In this document: piece by piece, positions 8,283-18,488 of the stretch
Numbering within the stretch: the first letter of the stretch is position 1
How the letters are laid out: each line of letters starts with the position of its first letter
Notes under the pieces: generated by a model
Seen by the model: the letters and a program-made list of their open reading frames with translations, nothing else
Database searches by the model: none
Told to the model about the DNA's origin: nothing
Position numbers and translations under genes: made by a program
Source of the DNA: Psychroflexus maritimus
GTDB lineage: Bacteria; Bacteroidota; Bacteroidia; Flavobacteriales; Flavobacteriaceae
Direction of reading: 5' to 3'
DNA length: 64,000 nucleotides
NCBI RefSeq assembly: GCF_011089875.1
Contig: NZ_JAANAS010000072.1
Location: 58,191 to 122,190 of the forward strand

Positions 8283-9156
8283 CTTAAAACCTATAAAAAG
8301 CTATTTCATTTTACTACTGCTATCCTTGCTTTCAGTAGTTAATTTGCACGCCCAAGAAGTTTCAAAAGAAGTAAAAAAACATTTAGCAGAGGCGGCTTCG
8401 CAAATAGAAAGTGATAATTTTGCAGCAGCTGAAGCAGCATTCAGAAAAGCATTGTCGGCCGATCCTGATAATGATATAGCGCGTTATAATTTTGGTAATC
8501 TTTATTTAAAAAATGACAAACAAAAGGAAGCTTTTATTAATTTAGCAGAAACGGTACAAAAAAGCGAAAATAGACAACTTAAACATAAGAGTTTTCACAA
8601 CCAAGGAAACATGCTAATGGAAGAAGAGCGTTACGGCGAAGCAGTAGAAGCCTATAAAAATGCACTTCGAATGCAACCTAATGATGATGAAACCCGCTAT
8701 AATTTAGCTTTAGCCAAGAAAAAACAAGAAGAAGACGGCGGAGGTGGCGGAGACGACGATGATCAAGAAGACGAACAAGAGCAACCTCAAGATGACCAGG
8801 GCGAAGGAGAAGATGAGGATGAGGATAATCAAGATAATCAAGACCAAGATCAAAAGGATCAGGGAGACGAAGGTGATCAAGAAGACGAAGATAAAGAAGG
8901 TGAGGGTGAGCAAGATAATGATGAGGAAGGCGAGCAAGAACAAGAGCAACAACAGCCTCAAAACCAAGGTGGCAAAGATGAAGAGAAAGAAGGAGAACAA
9001 CAAGAACAAAAGCCACAACAAGTGGAAGGTAAACTCTCTCCAGAACAAATTCAAAATCTCTTAGAGGCTATTGAAAATAAAGAGAAAGAAACTCAAGATA
9101 AAGTGAATAAAAAAGAAGAAAAAGGAGAACGGGTAAGAACCGAAAAAGATTGGTAA
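8275..9156 (+). CDS. batC: BatC, TPR protein with long acidic tail
   Basis: A 293-residue exported TPR protein. The start at 8275 gives a clean signal peptide (ending LHAQ at about 24-27) and an 8-base overlap with batB; in-frame ATGs at 8257 and 8263 are alternatives. Tetratricopeptide-type repeats span about 30-150. Residues about 152-250 are a low-complexity stretch almost wholly of Asp, Glu, Gln and Gly. A basic/acidic helix with KLSPEQIQNLLEAIENKE ends the protein. The GA-rich repetitive codons leave other frames open here, but those are not genes. The acidic region may bind cations or keep the protein extended; this is inference. Confidence 0.88.
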   Translation: MNNLKPIKSYFILLLLSLLSVVNLHAQEVSKEVKKHLAEAASQIESDNFAAAEAAFRKALSADPDNDIARYNFGNLYLKNDKQKEAFINLAETVQKSENRQLKHKSFHNQGNMLMEEERYGEAVEAYKNALRMQPNDDETRYNLALAKKKQEEDGGGGGDDDDQEDEQEQPQDDQGEGEDEDEDNQDNQDQDQKDQGDEGDQEDEDKEGEGEQDNDEEGEQEQEQQQPQNQGGKDEEKEGEQQEQKPQQVEGKLSPEQIQNLLEAIENKEKETQDKVNKKEEKGERVRTEKDW

Positions 9157-9243
9157 TGAAACACGCATGTATAAAGCTTATATACACAAAGGAATGATTA
9201 TACGTGTTACATATGACCACTAAAAAGCAAATCATATAAACAG

Positions 9244-11022
9244 ATGAAAAAGTTAATTTACATCGTAATTTCATTATTGTTTGGATTCTCAAGTTTAGCT
9301 CAGGTACAGTTTGAAGCCAAAGCTAGTAGAGAAAAAATGGGCATTAATGAACGCGTAAAAGTAGAGTTTATTATTGATAAAGATGCTGATAATTTTCTTG
9401 CTCCAGATTTTAAAGGTTTTAAACGTTTAGCAGGGCCAAATCAATCCATCTCACAAAGTTGGGTGAATGGTAAAAGCAGTTTTCAAAAAACTTATACTTA
9501 TTTTCTAGAACCCCAGCGAAGAGGAAGACTAACAATTGGTCAAGCTGAAATTGAATACCAAGGAAAAACTTACAAGACTTCGCCTATTGACATAGAGGTT
9601 ACTGCTGCTGTAGATAATCCAAACTCCTATAAAAGTATTGCAAAAAGTAGGCTCTCCGATGCTATTCACCTTGTAGCAGAAGTTTCTAAAACTAAATCCT
9701 ATTTAAATGAAGAGGTTTATGTGGTTTATAAATTATTCATAGGAAGAGATGTGAACATTAGAAACTACCGCGTCTTAGACGACCCAAAATTCAATGATTT
9801 TTGGAGTCAAAATATTGATATTGATCAGCTTGAAGTGAAAGAGGGTGAATATGGTGGAGAACCTTATCAATATGTGGAATTAAGAAAGACTTTACTCTAT
9901 CCGCAAAAAACGGGAGAGTTGGTGATTGAGCCACTAACTGTAGCCTTATCGGTTCAGGTTCCTAGTGATAAAAGAGATATTTTTGGAAGAAGGCAATACG
10001 AATATGTTGAGAAAAACGCTTCTGCAAAAACCCGGAAATTACAAGTAAAACCTTTACCAGAAAAAGGTAAACCAGCCGATTTTACGGGTGCTGTTGGTCA
10101 ATTTGATATTGCGCTAAACACGAGTAAAACAAGTCTAGAGGCTAGAGAAAGTTTAACTGCAAATTTAAAAATATCAGGAACTGGAAACTTGAGTTTAATG
10201 AACCTTCCAGATTTAAAAATACCTGCTTCATTAGAAGTCTATGAACCTGAACGAAAAGATAATTACCGTACCACCTACCGAGGTCTATCTGGATACATTT
10301 CTAACAAATATACCATTGTTCCAGAATTTAAAGGAAATTATAAGATTTCTCCGGTGAAGTTTACTTATTTTGATCCAAACGAAGAAAAGTACAAAACAAC
10401 AACTACTAAAGAAGTTCAAATAAATGTAGAAGCTGGACCTGAAAATCCGTTAAATCAACAAGCCAAAGTAGCCGAAGAAGGAACCAACAAAGCTGCTCTT
10501 AAAAATAGAATTACCTCAGATATGAGTTTTGAATACATTGCTACAGAAACCAAATTGCGTCCAGCTAACCAATCAAATTTCTTTAAAAGTACAAGTTTTT
10601 GGGCCTTATTTATATCGCCTTTGTTATTAATACCTCTATTTATTTTAGTTAAAAAGAACGCTAGTAAATTAGCTGTTTCTGAAACCAATAAGAAACAACG
10701 CAAAGCGAATCAACTAGCTAAAAAGTACCTGAGTGAAGCAAAAAAGAATCTAGGAAACAAAGAATCCTTTTTCGATGCGTTAGAAAGAGCCTTGCACAAT
10801 TATTTAAAAGCCAAGCTACAAATCTCAACAGCCGAGATGAGCAAAGAAAAAATAATAGCAACCTTAAATGAAAATGAAATTGAGGAAGCCGTCTCTCAAA
10901 AATTTATTCGCTTGCTTTCTTCCTGCGAAATGGCAAAATACAGTCCGTCTAGCAATGAAGCAATGCAAGAAGAATATCAACAAGCTACCCAAATTATTTC
11001 TAAATTAGATAAAAACCTGTAA
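9244..11022 (+). CDS. batD: BatD, large envelope protein of the Bat complex
   Basis: A 592-residue BatD-family protein. It has a signal peptide (MKKLIYIVISLLFGFSSLAQ), a large beta-sandwich periplasmic region with the family's repeated extracytoplasmic domains (to about 430), a single membrane helix (SFWALFISPLLLIPLFILV) and a cytosolic helical tail of about 120 residues. An 87-base gap separates it from batC. That gap shows no terminator, so read-through is likely. The tail resembles the cytosolic portion of the DUF4381-like protein encoded at 4610, suggesting the two are distant relatives within one operon. Role: scaffold of the Bat membrane complex, inferred from family and position. Confidence 0.92.
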   Translation: MKKLIYIVISLLFGFSSLAQVQFEAKASREKMGINERVKVEFIIDKDADNFLAPDFKGFKRLAGPNQSISQSWVNGKSSFQKTYTYFLEPQRRGRLTIGQAEIEYQGKTYKTSPIDIEVTAAVDNPNSYKSIAKSRLSDAIHLVAEVSKTKSYLNEEVYVVYKLFIGRDVNIRNYRVLDDPKFNDFWSQNIDIDQLEVKEGEYGGEPYQYVELRKTLLYPQKTGELVIEPLTVALSVQVPSDKRDIFGRRQYEYVEKNASAKTRKLQVKPLPEKGKPADFTGAVGQFDIALNTSKTSLEARESLTANLKISGTGNLSLMNLPDLKIPASLEVYEPERKDNYRTTYRGLSGYISNKYTIVPEFKGNYKISPVKFTYFDPNEEKYKTTTTKEVQINVEAGPENPLNQQAKVAEEGTNKAALKNRITSDMSFEYIATETKLRPANQSNFFKSTSFWALFISPLLLIPLFILVKKNASKLAVSETNKKQRKANQLAKKYLSEAKKNLGNKESFFDALERALHNYLKAKLQISTAEMSKEKIIATLNENEIEEAVSQKFIRLLSSCEMAKYSPSSNEAMQEEYQQATQIISKLDKNL

Positions 11023-11023
11023 C

Positions 11024-11782
11024 ATGAAAAAAAATCTAGTTTACTTAATAATTATTTGCTTAAGCTTTCAGTTTAGCTTTGCCTTAAATACTAAATTTGA
11101 AGAAGGCAACAATGCTTATGCAGATGGAAATTATAGAGAAGCAACAAGATTATACAAGCAAATAATTGAAGACGGAAAAGTTTCTGCCAAACTTTTTTAC
11201 AACCTTGCTAATGCCTATTACAAACAACAAAAAATAGCTGAAAGTATTTATTATTATGAGCTTGCCTTAATGCTTTCGCCAACCAATAAGTCCATTCAAA
11301 ATAATTTGAAATTCGCAGAAAATAAAAGAATTGATGAGATTGAAGTTGCTGAAGCTTCAGCTTTTGAAGTGCAGAAAGAAAATATCATCTTTGCACTTGA
11401 TCAGGACCAATGGGCCTTACTTGCTATTGCAGGCAGTGTATTCACCTTGTTGTTTTTTATGCTATTTCTTTTTGGAAAAAAATCTAGCTTAAAGCGGATT
11501 TCACTAAGCTTTTCTGGGTTATTTTTGGTATTAGCCATCGGTGTTTTTTGGTTAGCTAATCAACAATTAAAAACTATTGAAAGTAAACGTTTTGGTATTG
11601 TTTTTACCGAAGAAATTGAAATTCTTAACGAGCCTAACCCAAGAAGTAAGAAAGAGTTTACCCTTCACGAAGGCACTAAAGTAAAAATTGAAGAAGAGTT
11701 TAGAAACTACACAAAGATTAGAATTGCTAACGATAATACCGGTTGGATTGATTCAGCACACGTAAAGGAATTAAAGCTATAA
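11024..11782 (+). CDS. batE: BatE, TPR and SH3-like membrane protein
   Basis: A 252-residue protein that closes the bat operon, starting one base after batD. It has a signal peptide (ending SFAL), two TPR motifs at about 25-100 (GNNAYADGNYREA, FYNLANAYYKQ), two membrane helices (about 128-150 and 160-182) and a C-terminal SH3-like domain (LHEGTKVKIEEEFRNYTKIR ending with GWIDS). This is the standard BatE layout. SH3-like domains of this kind often contact peptidoglycan or proteins, but the partner is unknown. It ends 46 bases from the convergent CvpA gene, with no clear hairpin between. Confidence 0.9.
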   Translation: MKKNLVYLIIICLSFQFSFALNTKFEEGNNAYADGNYREATRLYKQIIEDGKVSAKLFYNLANAYYKQQKIAESIYYYELALMLSPTNKSIQNNLKFAENKRIDEIEVAEASAFEVQKENIIFALDQDQWALLAIAGSVFTLLFFMLFLFGKKSSLKRISLSFSGLFLVLAIGVFWLANQQLKTIESKRFGIVFTEEIEILNEPNPRSKKEFTLHEGTKVKIEEEFRNYTKIRIANDNTGWIDSAHVKELKL

Positions 11783-11828
11783 AATAAAGTTTATCTTGTT
11801 TATTTATTCAGCTAGCAAAAGTTTATAT

Positions 11829-12359
11829 TTACTTTAAAATTACTTCAATTTCATCAGAAATGATATCTCTTTCTTTAGCTAAATCAATTAAGCTAGGTAA
11901 GTAGATAATTAACTGCTCATCAATTAACGCATAAGCTTTAGATTGATAAAGCTGTTCTTTTTCAAACCAATTTGCCCCGGCATTAAATGCTTTAAACACA
12001 AGCATTAAAACCACTACTACTAATAGCATTTTAAAAAAACCAAAAACAGCGCCCAATATTCTATTGACACCTCCTAAAGCAATGGCTTGCAGGATTTTAG
12101 TTAACAATCTGCCAATTAAAGAAATCACAATAACTATAGCTAAAAAAGTGATTAAAAAAGCAGCAATTTGTAGGTACTCTTCTTCCCATTTTAACCATTG
12201 AATCAAATATGATTTGGTGTAATCAGAAAAGGTAAAAGCACCTATTAAGCCTAAGACAAGAGCTATTAAAGAGCTGAACTCTAAAACTAACCCCTTCTGA
12301 AATCCTCTAAAAAGACCAAAAATCAATAAAACCCCAATAAAAATATCAATTCCATTCAT
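11829..12359 (-). CDS. CvpA family membrane protein
   Basis: A 176-residue inner-membrane protein of the CvpA/colicin V production family. It starts MNGIDIFIGVLLIFGLFRG, then three further hydrophobic helices (about 29-46, 66-85 and 100-125) and a short charged C-terminal tail. The FRGFQKGL turn after helix 1 is characteristic. In Bacteroidota these proteins are widespread but their job is unclear; links to envelope homeostasis are known elsewhere. It faces batE convergently and precedes a separate minus-strand gene by 42 bases. The family call is good; no function is claimed. Confidence 0.88.
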   Translation of the reverse strand: MNGIDIFIGVLLIFGLFRGFQKGLVLEFSSLIALVLGLIGAFTFSDYTKSYLIQWLKWEEEYLQIAAFLITFLAIVIVISLIGRLLTKILQAIALGGVNRILGAVFGFFKMLLVVVVLMLVFKAFNAGANWFEKEQLYQSKAYALIDEQLIIYLPSLIDLAKERDIISDEIEVILK

Positions 12360-12401
12360 CGGGGTAAAGATAATTATTTCGTTCGATTTTAAAATTTACT
12401 T

Positions 12402-14414
12402 TCAAAAAAATTGATCAATTGCAACTTGTAAATCGGTAGTAGGTTGTTGGCAAGTTTTATTTTCACAAACATAAATACGAGTTTCGCCAACTACTAATTT
12501 TCCTTTCAACAAATCTAAATTTTCTGTCTCTCCCCCTAAAAACAAGGCATTAGGATAGTAGTTCTTTTGCATTTTGAAAGCAACTTCAAAAGCATCTTTG
12601 CCTACTATGGCTACTTCTTTAAACGGGTTAGCAATCCAACCAGCCAACTGAGACCAATTGGCAAAATAAGGGCCTGATTTATAAAGTTTCTTTTCCACCT
12701 GAGCCAACATCTTTTTACTCTTCTCCAGTAAATCGTCAGCAGCATAAAAATGACCGAGCAAAAACAAGCATTTAGCTAAAACTGAATTAGAAGCAGGAAT
12801 TACATTATCACTCAATTCCATTTTTCTTGCAATTAATTGTTCTCCTTTAGAAGAAGTAAAAAAGAACATTCCCGAATGTTCATCAAAAAACTCAGTTTCA
12901 CAAATGTACATTAATTCTTTAGCCCATTCTAGGTAATGAATTTCAAAACTTAGTTGGTACAAGCTTATCAAAGCTTCAATGAGCAACGCATAATCATCTA
13001 AGAAAGCATCAATACTAGCCTTATTGTTTTTGAAGTTACGCTTTAATCGTCCATTTTCTGCTCGTAAATTGGCATAAATGAAATCGGCGGTTGCTTTGGC
13101 TTGATTTAAGTAGGTTTTATTTTGCAATGACTTGGCTGCGTCCACCAAAGCTTTAATCATCATAGCATTCCAAGAAGTAAGTATTTTATCATCCAAACCT
13201 GGACGTTCTCTTTTCTGTTGTATTTGGTGTAATTTTTGTTTGTAGCTATGTACTTTTTCTTCAAAATCTTGCCATTTAAATTGGTTTTCGGAAGCAAATT
13301 TTTTAGGTAATTGTTTCAAATGAAGAATGTTTTTTTTGTCTTCCCAATTTCCCTTTGCTTGAAGCTGAAAATAGCTTTTGAACCAATCCCAATCTTCAGG
13401 AGCAACTTGAGCTTTAACTTCCTCATATTTCCAGACATAATAAGTTCCTTCTTCGCCTTCGCTATCAGCATCTAATGAAGAAAAATACCCCTTGTTTTTA
13501 TGCTGAAGCTCTCGGTGAGCAAAGTTAATCGTTTCAGTTATAATGCTTTCGTAAAAAGGATTAGGAAATAATTGATGGGCTTTAGCGTACAAACTTATCA
13601 ATTGAGAATTATCGTAAAGCATTTTCTCAAAATGAGGAACTAACCAAACATCATCAACCGAGTAGCGAGCAAAACCACCCCCCAGTTGATCGTAAATCCC
13701 GCCTTTAGCCATTTCATTTAAGGTAACAATAAGTGCTTCTAGAGCCGATTGATTTTTGGTAAACGCATAATATTGAATTAAAAATTCCCAAGAATTAGGC
13801 ATAGGAAACTTTGGTGCGCCCTTAAAACCTCCCTTTTCAAAATCTACAAACTGCATCCAACTGCCCAGCAAATCTTTGTAATCTGATGGAGTGAAGATAG
13901 CTTCTTGGGTAGGTTCAAATTCTGCTAAATCGCCAATTCTAATTCCTTCGGTTAGTTTTTCTGCGGTATCTTCAAGTTGTTCTTTTTGTGTTGTAAAAGC
14001 TTTGTGTACGTTTTTTAAAACTTTCTTCCAATTTTCTTTTGGAAAATAAGTAGCGGCATAAAAAGGTCTTCCGTCGGGTAAAGCAAATGCATTAAGCGGC
14101 CACCCACCTCTTCCAGTTAAAATTTGAGCGGCATCCATATAAATTTGATCAATATCTGGACGCTCCTCTCGATCTACTTTTATGCAAACGAAGTAAGTAT
14201 TCATTAAGTGAGCTACCTCCTCGTCTTCAAAAGACTCATGTGCCATTACGTGGCACCAATGACAGGCTGCATAACCAACACTAATTAGTAAAGGCTTATT
14301 TTGTTTTTTAGCTTTTTGAAGAGCTTCCTCTCCCCACTCCCACCAATCTACAGGATTGTATTGGTGCTGAAGCAAGTATGGACTTGAAGCTTGCGCTAGC
14401 TTATTTTTATTCAT
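12402..14414 (-). CDS. DUF255 thioredoxin-domain protein (YyaL/SPATA20-like)
   Basis: A 670-residue cytosolic protein of the YyaL/SPATA20 family. The N-terminal DUF255 thioredoxin-like domain carries a CxxC pair in CHWCH (Cys51, Cys54) and [12 protein letters not shown], both family hallmarks. An (alpha/alpha)6-barrel region follows (about 190-600), with [17 protein letters not shown] and [11 protein letters not shown] typical of this family. The length is normal. The family is nearly universal, but its reaction is not established; a redox or carbohydrate-related role has been suggested from structure. It is a single gene, with a short AT-rich gap to the divergent purine phosphorylase. Confidence 0.9.
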   Translation of the reverse strand: MNKNKLAQASSPYLLQHQYNPVDWWEWGEEALQKAKKQNKPLLISVGYAACHWCHVMAHESFEDEEVAHLMNTYFVCIKVDREERPDIDQIYMDAAQILTGRGGWPLNAFALPDGRPFYAATYFPKENWKKVLKNVHKAFTTQKEQLEDTAEKLTEGIRIGDLAEFEPTQEAIFTPSDYKDLLGSWMQFVDFEKGGFKGAPKFPMPNSWEFLIQYYAFTKNQSALEALIVTLNEMAKGGIYDQLGGGFARYSVDDVWLVPHFEKMLYDNSQLISLYAKAHQLFPNPFYESIITETINFAHRELQHKNKGYFSSLDADSEGEEGTYYVWKYEEVKAQVAPEDWDWFKSYFQLQAKGNWEDKKNILHLKQLPKKFASENQFKWQDFEEKVHSYKQKLHQIQQKRERPGLDDKILTSWNAMMIKALVDAAKSLQNKTYLNQAKATADFIYANLRAENGRLKRNFKNNKASIDAFLDDYALLIEALISLYQLSFEIHYLEWAKELMYICETEFFDEHSGMFFFTSSKGEQLIARKMELSDNVIPASNSVLAKCLFLLGHFYAADDLLEKSKKMLAQVEKKLYKSGPYFANWSQLAGWIANPFKEVAIVGKDAFEVAFKMQKNYYPNALFLGGETENLDLLKGKLVVGETRIYVCENKTCQQPTTDLQVAIDQFF

Positions 14415-14613
14415 CTTTTTTTACGAAAATACTGAATACATTAATTACTGCTCCAATTTTATGAATGATTTTGTACTATGTTTCCTATTCTATTTGACAA
14501 TGAATACAAACTTAGTTTAATTACCTATCTTTCATTTAATGTAGGTAGATTATTGACTTATTTTAGCAACTAAGAGTAGCTTTTTTTTTATTTTTATAAG
14601 CTAAATAAATCAA

Positions 14614-15426
14614 ATGACAGAACAACTTAATAAAACCGTTGAATATTTAAAAGAAAAAGGATTTAAAGCTCCGCAAGTAGGAATAATTTTAGGAACAGGC
14701 CTAGGTGCTTTAGTTAATCAAATTGAAGTTGAAAAAGAGATTTCTTATAATCACATTCCGCATTTCCCTACGGCCACAGTAGAATTTCATCAAGGGAAAT
14801 TTATTTATGGTGAATTAAGTGGGGAAAAAGTAGTTGTAATGCAAGGTCGATTTCACCTTTACGAAGGCTACAGTTTGCAAGACATTACTTATCCTGTGCG
14901 AATAATGAAGCAGTTAGGTATAAGTAACTTATTGGTTTCTAACGCCGCTGGAGCCATAAACAAATCCTATAAAAAAGGTGAATTGATGTTAATTGATGAT
15001 CACATCAATCTTCAAGGTAGTTCGCCTTTAGCATTTAAAGGAGTTTCTCAATTAGGCGAGCGTTTTGTAGATATGCTTGCACCTTACGATCAAAATTTAA
15101 ATGCTGCTTTTAAAAAAATTGCTCAAAAAGCTGAAATCATTTTACACGAAGGTGTTTATGCCTCTGTGGTTGGTCCTCAACTTGAAACCCGAGCAGAATA
15201 TAGGTATTTAGGAATTATTGGTGCAGACGCTGTTGGCATGAGTACAGTTCCAGAAATCATCGTTGCCAATCACCTCAAACTTCCTGTGGCCGCCATTTCT
15301 GTGCTTACCGATGAATGCGATCCAGACCATTTACAACCCGTAAATGTAGAAGAAATTATTGCTATTGCTAAGCAAGCTGAACCTAAATTGGTGAAACTTT
15401 TTACAGAGATTATCAAAACATTGTAA
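14614..15426 (+). CDS. punA: Purine-nucleoside phosphorylase (trimeric type)
   Basis: Splits inosine or guanosine with phosphate to base and ribose 1-phosphate in purine salvage. The 270-residue protein has the trimeric-PNP signatures: GIILGTGLG near residue 23, MQGRFHLYEGYS with the phosphate-contacting Arg/His, NAAGAIN, and the purine-site segment VGMSTVPEI followed by TDECDP. Length is typical for the low-molecular-weight class. It stands alone, with its promoter in the AT-rich 200-base gap upstream; a bidirectional terminator follows about 65 bases downstream. The family is certain; preference for guanosine over inosine cannot be read here. Confidence 0.95.
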   Translation: MTEQLNKTVEYLKEKGFKAPQVGIILGTGLGALVNQIEVEKEISYNHIPHFPTATVEFHQGKFIYGELSGEKVVVMQGRFHLYEGYSLQDITYPVRIMKQLGISNLLVSNAAGAINKSYKKGELMLIDDHINLQGSSPLAFKGVSQLGERFVDMLAPYDQNLNAAFKKIAQKAEIILHEGVYASVVGPQLETRAEYRYLGIIGADAVGMSTVPEIIVANHLKLPVAAISVLTDECDPDHLQPVNVEEIIAIAKQAEPKLVKLFTEIIKTL

Positions 15427-15490
15427 AATGATTTTGGAAACTCTTTTTTCTTGTTGAATTCAAGGCTTAAAAAAACATATATCGAAAAAA

Positions 15491-15521
15491 ACGCCGGTTG
15501 GTTTTTACCACCGACGCTTTT
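15491..15521. terminator. Bidirectional terminator between punA and metalloprotease gene
   Basis: ACGCCGGTTGGT (15491-15502) pairs with ACCACCGACGC (15507-15517) with one bulged base and a TTTT loop. The plus strand continues TTTT and the minus strand continues with seven T, so it can end both convergent transcripts. Confidence 0.6.
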
Positions 15522-15599
15522 AGTCAAGACTTTTTGCTTTTTTTACTTCGAGCTAAAGTTTCAGTTTGAAAAAATAAGCGATGTAATAATTTTAAGGTA

Positions 15600-18086
15600 T
15601 TAGGACTTTGGATTTAAAATAAGGTCTATTCTGTCTAACAAGTCTTCAATATGATACTTTGTCATTTCATCTCTTGTAATTCGTTCTGCTCTTTTTAAGT
15701 CGCTTTCTAGTTGTTTGAGTTCAGCTCTCGCAATTAAGCGCACATCAGAATTTATGACATCAATTTTACTTTGATTAATATATTTTCTAAATCTTGCAGG
15801 AATACTTGATTGTTCTTCGGTCATTACTTGGTGCATTCTTGAAACATAAGAGCGCTGCAAGTTTCTTCTAATCCTAGAAATTTCTTGACCCCGTTTAATC
15901 TCCTGAAAAATTCCTTCTCTTAAATCGCTCATCATATCATTTAATGCATAAGCTTCAGCTCCATTAAGTTCTTCATTTTCCATCATTCTAGCCATTCTAC
16001 CAAAATCCAAAACACGAGTTAAGTTTCTGTCTTGGTAACTTCTAATTTGTTCTAAGTAACCATCGTACTGAATTTTGTTGTAGATTTCAGGAACAATAAG
16101 CCATTCTGGAGTTTCATACAATTCATCTAAAAGAAATTGCAAAGCTCGTTTTTGTTTGTCTTTATCTACATGAATGTAATTATCTTTTTTCTGATCGTAA
16201 GTATAGTAATACTCATAAATTCCTCCAATATTCGCGGCAACATGCCCCATGTAGCGGTTATACTGACCAAAAACTTGATTGTAAAAATTAGTCAAATCTT
16301 CATAACTTTCCCCTTCTTGGTAAGTCCATTCATTAAGATTAGGCACAATACGTTTTAGGTTTTCAATACCATAGTGAGACGCCAACATAGCATCATCACC
16401 TAAGTCTTCAGTTTGTGCACTAGGATCAATAACTCCTCCTATTTGTTGTTTACCAAAACGATAGATGGGGTCATCTGCTTTCTCTAAAATCCACTGATCT
16501 AAGATTTCTTTTTCTTCTTCTGGAGTTTTATCTAAAATTGGTCGATATCCCCATTTAATTGAATATTTATCATAGGGACCTACCGCAGGCATAAGAGCCA
16601 CATCACCGTCACCAGGTTGAGCAATGTAATTAAATCTTGCATAATCCATAATGGAAGGTGCTGTTCCAAATTCTTTTGTAAAAGCTGGATCTCTTAGCTT
16701 TTCTACAGGATAAGCTGAAGAACTAGCCATGTTATGAGGTAAACCTAAGGTGTGACCAACCTCATGAGCAGAAACAAAACGAATCAATTCGCCCATTACT
16801 TCATCTTTAAACTCGGGCCTTCTTGCTTCAGGATTAATAGCTGCCGTTTGAACAAAATACCAGTTTCTTAGCAAAGTCATTACATTATGATACCAATTGA
16901 TATCAGATTCTATAATCTCACCTGAACGAGGATCAGTTACGTGAGGTCCGTTAGCGTTAGGAATTGGTGAAGCTAAATACCGAACTACAGAATACCTAGC
17001 ATCTTCAGGGCTCCAATCTGGATCTTCTTCTACAGAAGGTGGATCCATAGCTAAAATAGCATTTTTAAAACCAGCTGCTTCAAAAGCTACTTGCCAATCT
17101 TCAATTCCTTGTTTAATGTAAGGACGCCATTTTTCTGGGGTTGCTCTATCAATATAATAAATGATAGGCTTCTTTGGTTCTACTAATTCACCTCGTTTAA
17201 ACTTTTCTTCGTCCTCTTCTTTTACTTCTAAACGCCAACGATCTAAATACTTTACTGATTTAGCACGTTGAGCTTCATTTCCATAATCTACTTGTCCTCT
17301 TGCAAACCAACCTACACGTTCGTCAAAATATCGTTTACGGTAAGGTTCTTTGTCTAGGAGGATTAAAGAATTACTAAATTCAAGAGAGATAGAACCTGTA
17401 CTAGCGTTAGATGGAGGTTTACCAGCCGAGTAAGTTTTTACGTGTCTAATCTCTATGTTTTTAGGAAAGGATTTAATGGTATCTATGTAAGACCTTGAAC
17501 CATCTAAACCTTTAACTTGGTATTGCTTTCTTCTTTGGTCTTGAAAACCTATGGCTTTTACATCTTTTGTAAATAAATTGGTTGCATCAATTACTAGGTT
17601 ATTAACCACAGAGTCTTTTTTAAAGGCCTTGATATCAAAGGAAAAAAGAACAGGTTCAAAATTAGAGTTAACTACTGCTTCATGTACGGGCAGTGAATCT
17701 GCTGCATAATTAGAATACGAAACAACGCGAAGATTTACACGGTTGTTTTTTCTTTCCCATCTTAGCACTTGTTCGTTTTGTTTTCCTCCGCCAAATCCAA
17801 TTCCAGTGGCTGTTTTTGCAATTCGAGTCACCATTAACATCTCTCGATTTAATAAGGAATCTGGAATTTCAAAAAAGTACTTATTGTCTAAAAAATGAAC
17901 GTCAAAAAGTCCCTTATTAGTTTTCGCTTCTTTGGTAATTACTTGACCGTAAGGCTTTATGCCGTTTTTAGATTTTTTTTGTTTAGCTGATTTAGCTGGT
18001 GCTGCTTTTTTTGATTGAAAAACACTACAAGAACTAAAAGTAAGTGTGAGCATCAATAAAAAAAGCGGTAGGTATTTTCTGTTCAT
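15600..18086 (-). CDS. Zinc-dependent metalloprotease lipoprotein (DUF5117/DUF5118 type)
   Basis: An 828-residue exported lipoprotein. The signal peptide ends in a lipobox (TFSSC, Cys20), so the protein is anchored to a membrane, probably facing outward or into the periplasm. The catalytic metzincin-like motif is HEVGHTLGLPHN, with zinc ligands His441, His445 and His451 and general base Glu442. The N-terminal DUF5118/DUF5117 region (about 45-320) contains the REMLMVTRIAK segment, and the C-terminal half is helical. These large proteases are common in Bacteroidota; their substrates are unknown. A transposable element lies 46 bases upstream of the start and may affect its promoter. Confidence 0.92.
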   Translation of the reverse strand: MNRKYLPLFLLMLTLTFSSCSVFQSKKAAPAKSAKQKKSKNGIKPYGQVITKEAKTNKGLFDVHFLDNKYFFEIPDSLLNREMLMVTRIAKTATGIGFGGGKQNEQVLRWERKNNRVNLRVVSYSNYAADSLPVHEAVVNSNFEPVLFSFDIKAFKKDSVVNNLVIDATNLFTKDVKAIGFQDQRRKQYQVKGLDGSRSYIDTIKSFPKNIEIRHVKTYSAGKPPSNASTGSISLEFSNSLILLDKEPYRKRYFDERVGWFARGQVDYGNEAQRAKSVKYLDRWRLEVKEEDEEKFKRGELVEPKKPIIYYIDRATPEKWRPYIKQGIEDWQVAFEAAGFKNAILAMDPPSVEEDPDWSPEDARYSVVRYLASPIPNANGPHVTDPRSGEIIESDINWYHNVMTLLRNWYFVQTAAINPEARRPEFKDEVMGELIRFVSAHEVGHTLGLPHNMASSSAYPVEKLRDPAFTKEFGTAPSIMDYARFNYIAQPGDGDVALMPAVGPYDKYSIKWGYRPILDKTPEEEKEILDQWILEKADDPIYRFGKQQIGGVIDPSAQTEDLGDDAMLASHYGIENLKRIVPNLNEWTYQEGESYEDLTNFYNQVFGQYNRYMGHVAANIGGIYEYYYTYDQKKDNYIHVDKDKQKRALQFLLDELYETPEWLIVPEIYNKIQYDGYLEQIRSYQDRNLTRVLDFGRMARMMENEELNGAEAYALNDMMSDLREGIFQEIKRGQEISRIRRNLQRSYVSRMHQVMTEEQSSIPARFRKYINQSKIDVINSDVRLIARAELKQLESDLKRAERITRDEMTKYHIEDLLDRIDLILNPKS

Positions 18087-18131
18087 AGTATTGCTTTTTA
18101 AGTTGGACTAGAAATTATAAAAAAGGTTTAA

Positions 18132-18295
18132 TACCAATTTAACCATCAAATGACGCTATTTAGCTCATTCATTTTCCCATATATTTCCTTATTCTCAATT
18201 TCCGTCCCGTACGTAAGGGATGCAAATTATTCACAGCCTTATATATGAAAAAAGCAATTTCGCTCTCTTAACGACATTTAATAGTAAAATTGGTA
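18132..18295 (+). mobile_element. Non-autonomous palindromic element, family 1, copy 1
   Basis: A 164-bp element with ends TACCAATTT...AAATTGGTA, flanked by TAA on both sides (18129-18131 and 18296-18298) as a 3-bp target duplication. The two halves align with each other along their whole length, so the element can fold into one long imperfect hairpin. Near-identical copies lie at 29437-29600 (about 14 differences by eye) and, inverted, at 37113-37276. It encodes no protein. With 18435-18466 it explains the 402-base gap between the metalloprotease and lipoprotein genes. Confidence 0.88.
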
Positions 18296-18434
18296 TAAAA
18301 AATCTGAAATTACATTTTAACAAGCAGTTTTACAGACCTGAATTTATAGGTTTTCGTTCAAGAAGAAATAAAAATTTAGATGTATTTCCAAACTAACAGT
18401 TTGGTACTTTTTAACACTCTAGATTCTAGCAAAA

Positions 18435-18466
18435 AAAATCACGCTAACATGAAGTAGCGTGATTTT
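18435..18466 (-). terminator. Rho-independent terminator of the lipoprotein gene
   Basis: AAAATCACGCTA pairs perfectly with TAGCGTGATTTT over 12 bp with an 8-base loop, followed on the minus strand by a T run. It lies 22 bases past the lipoprotein stop codon. Confidence 0.75.
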
Positions 18467-18488
18467 ATATAAGTAGTAACAATATTGA

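Noticed and set aside
8678-9064. Open frames on both strands over the acidic part of batC
   Set aside because: They arise from repetitive GA-rich codons for Asp, Glu and Gln. Their products are low-complexity and have no starts or families of their own.
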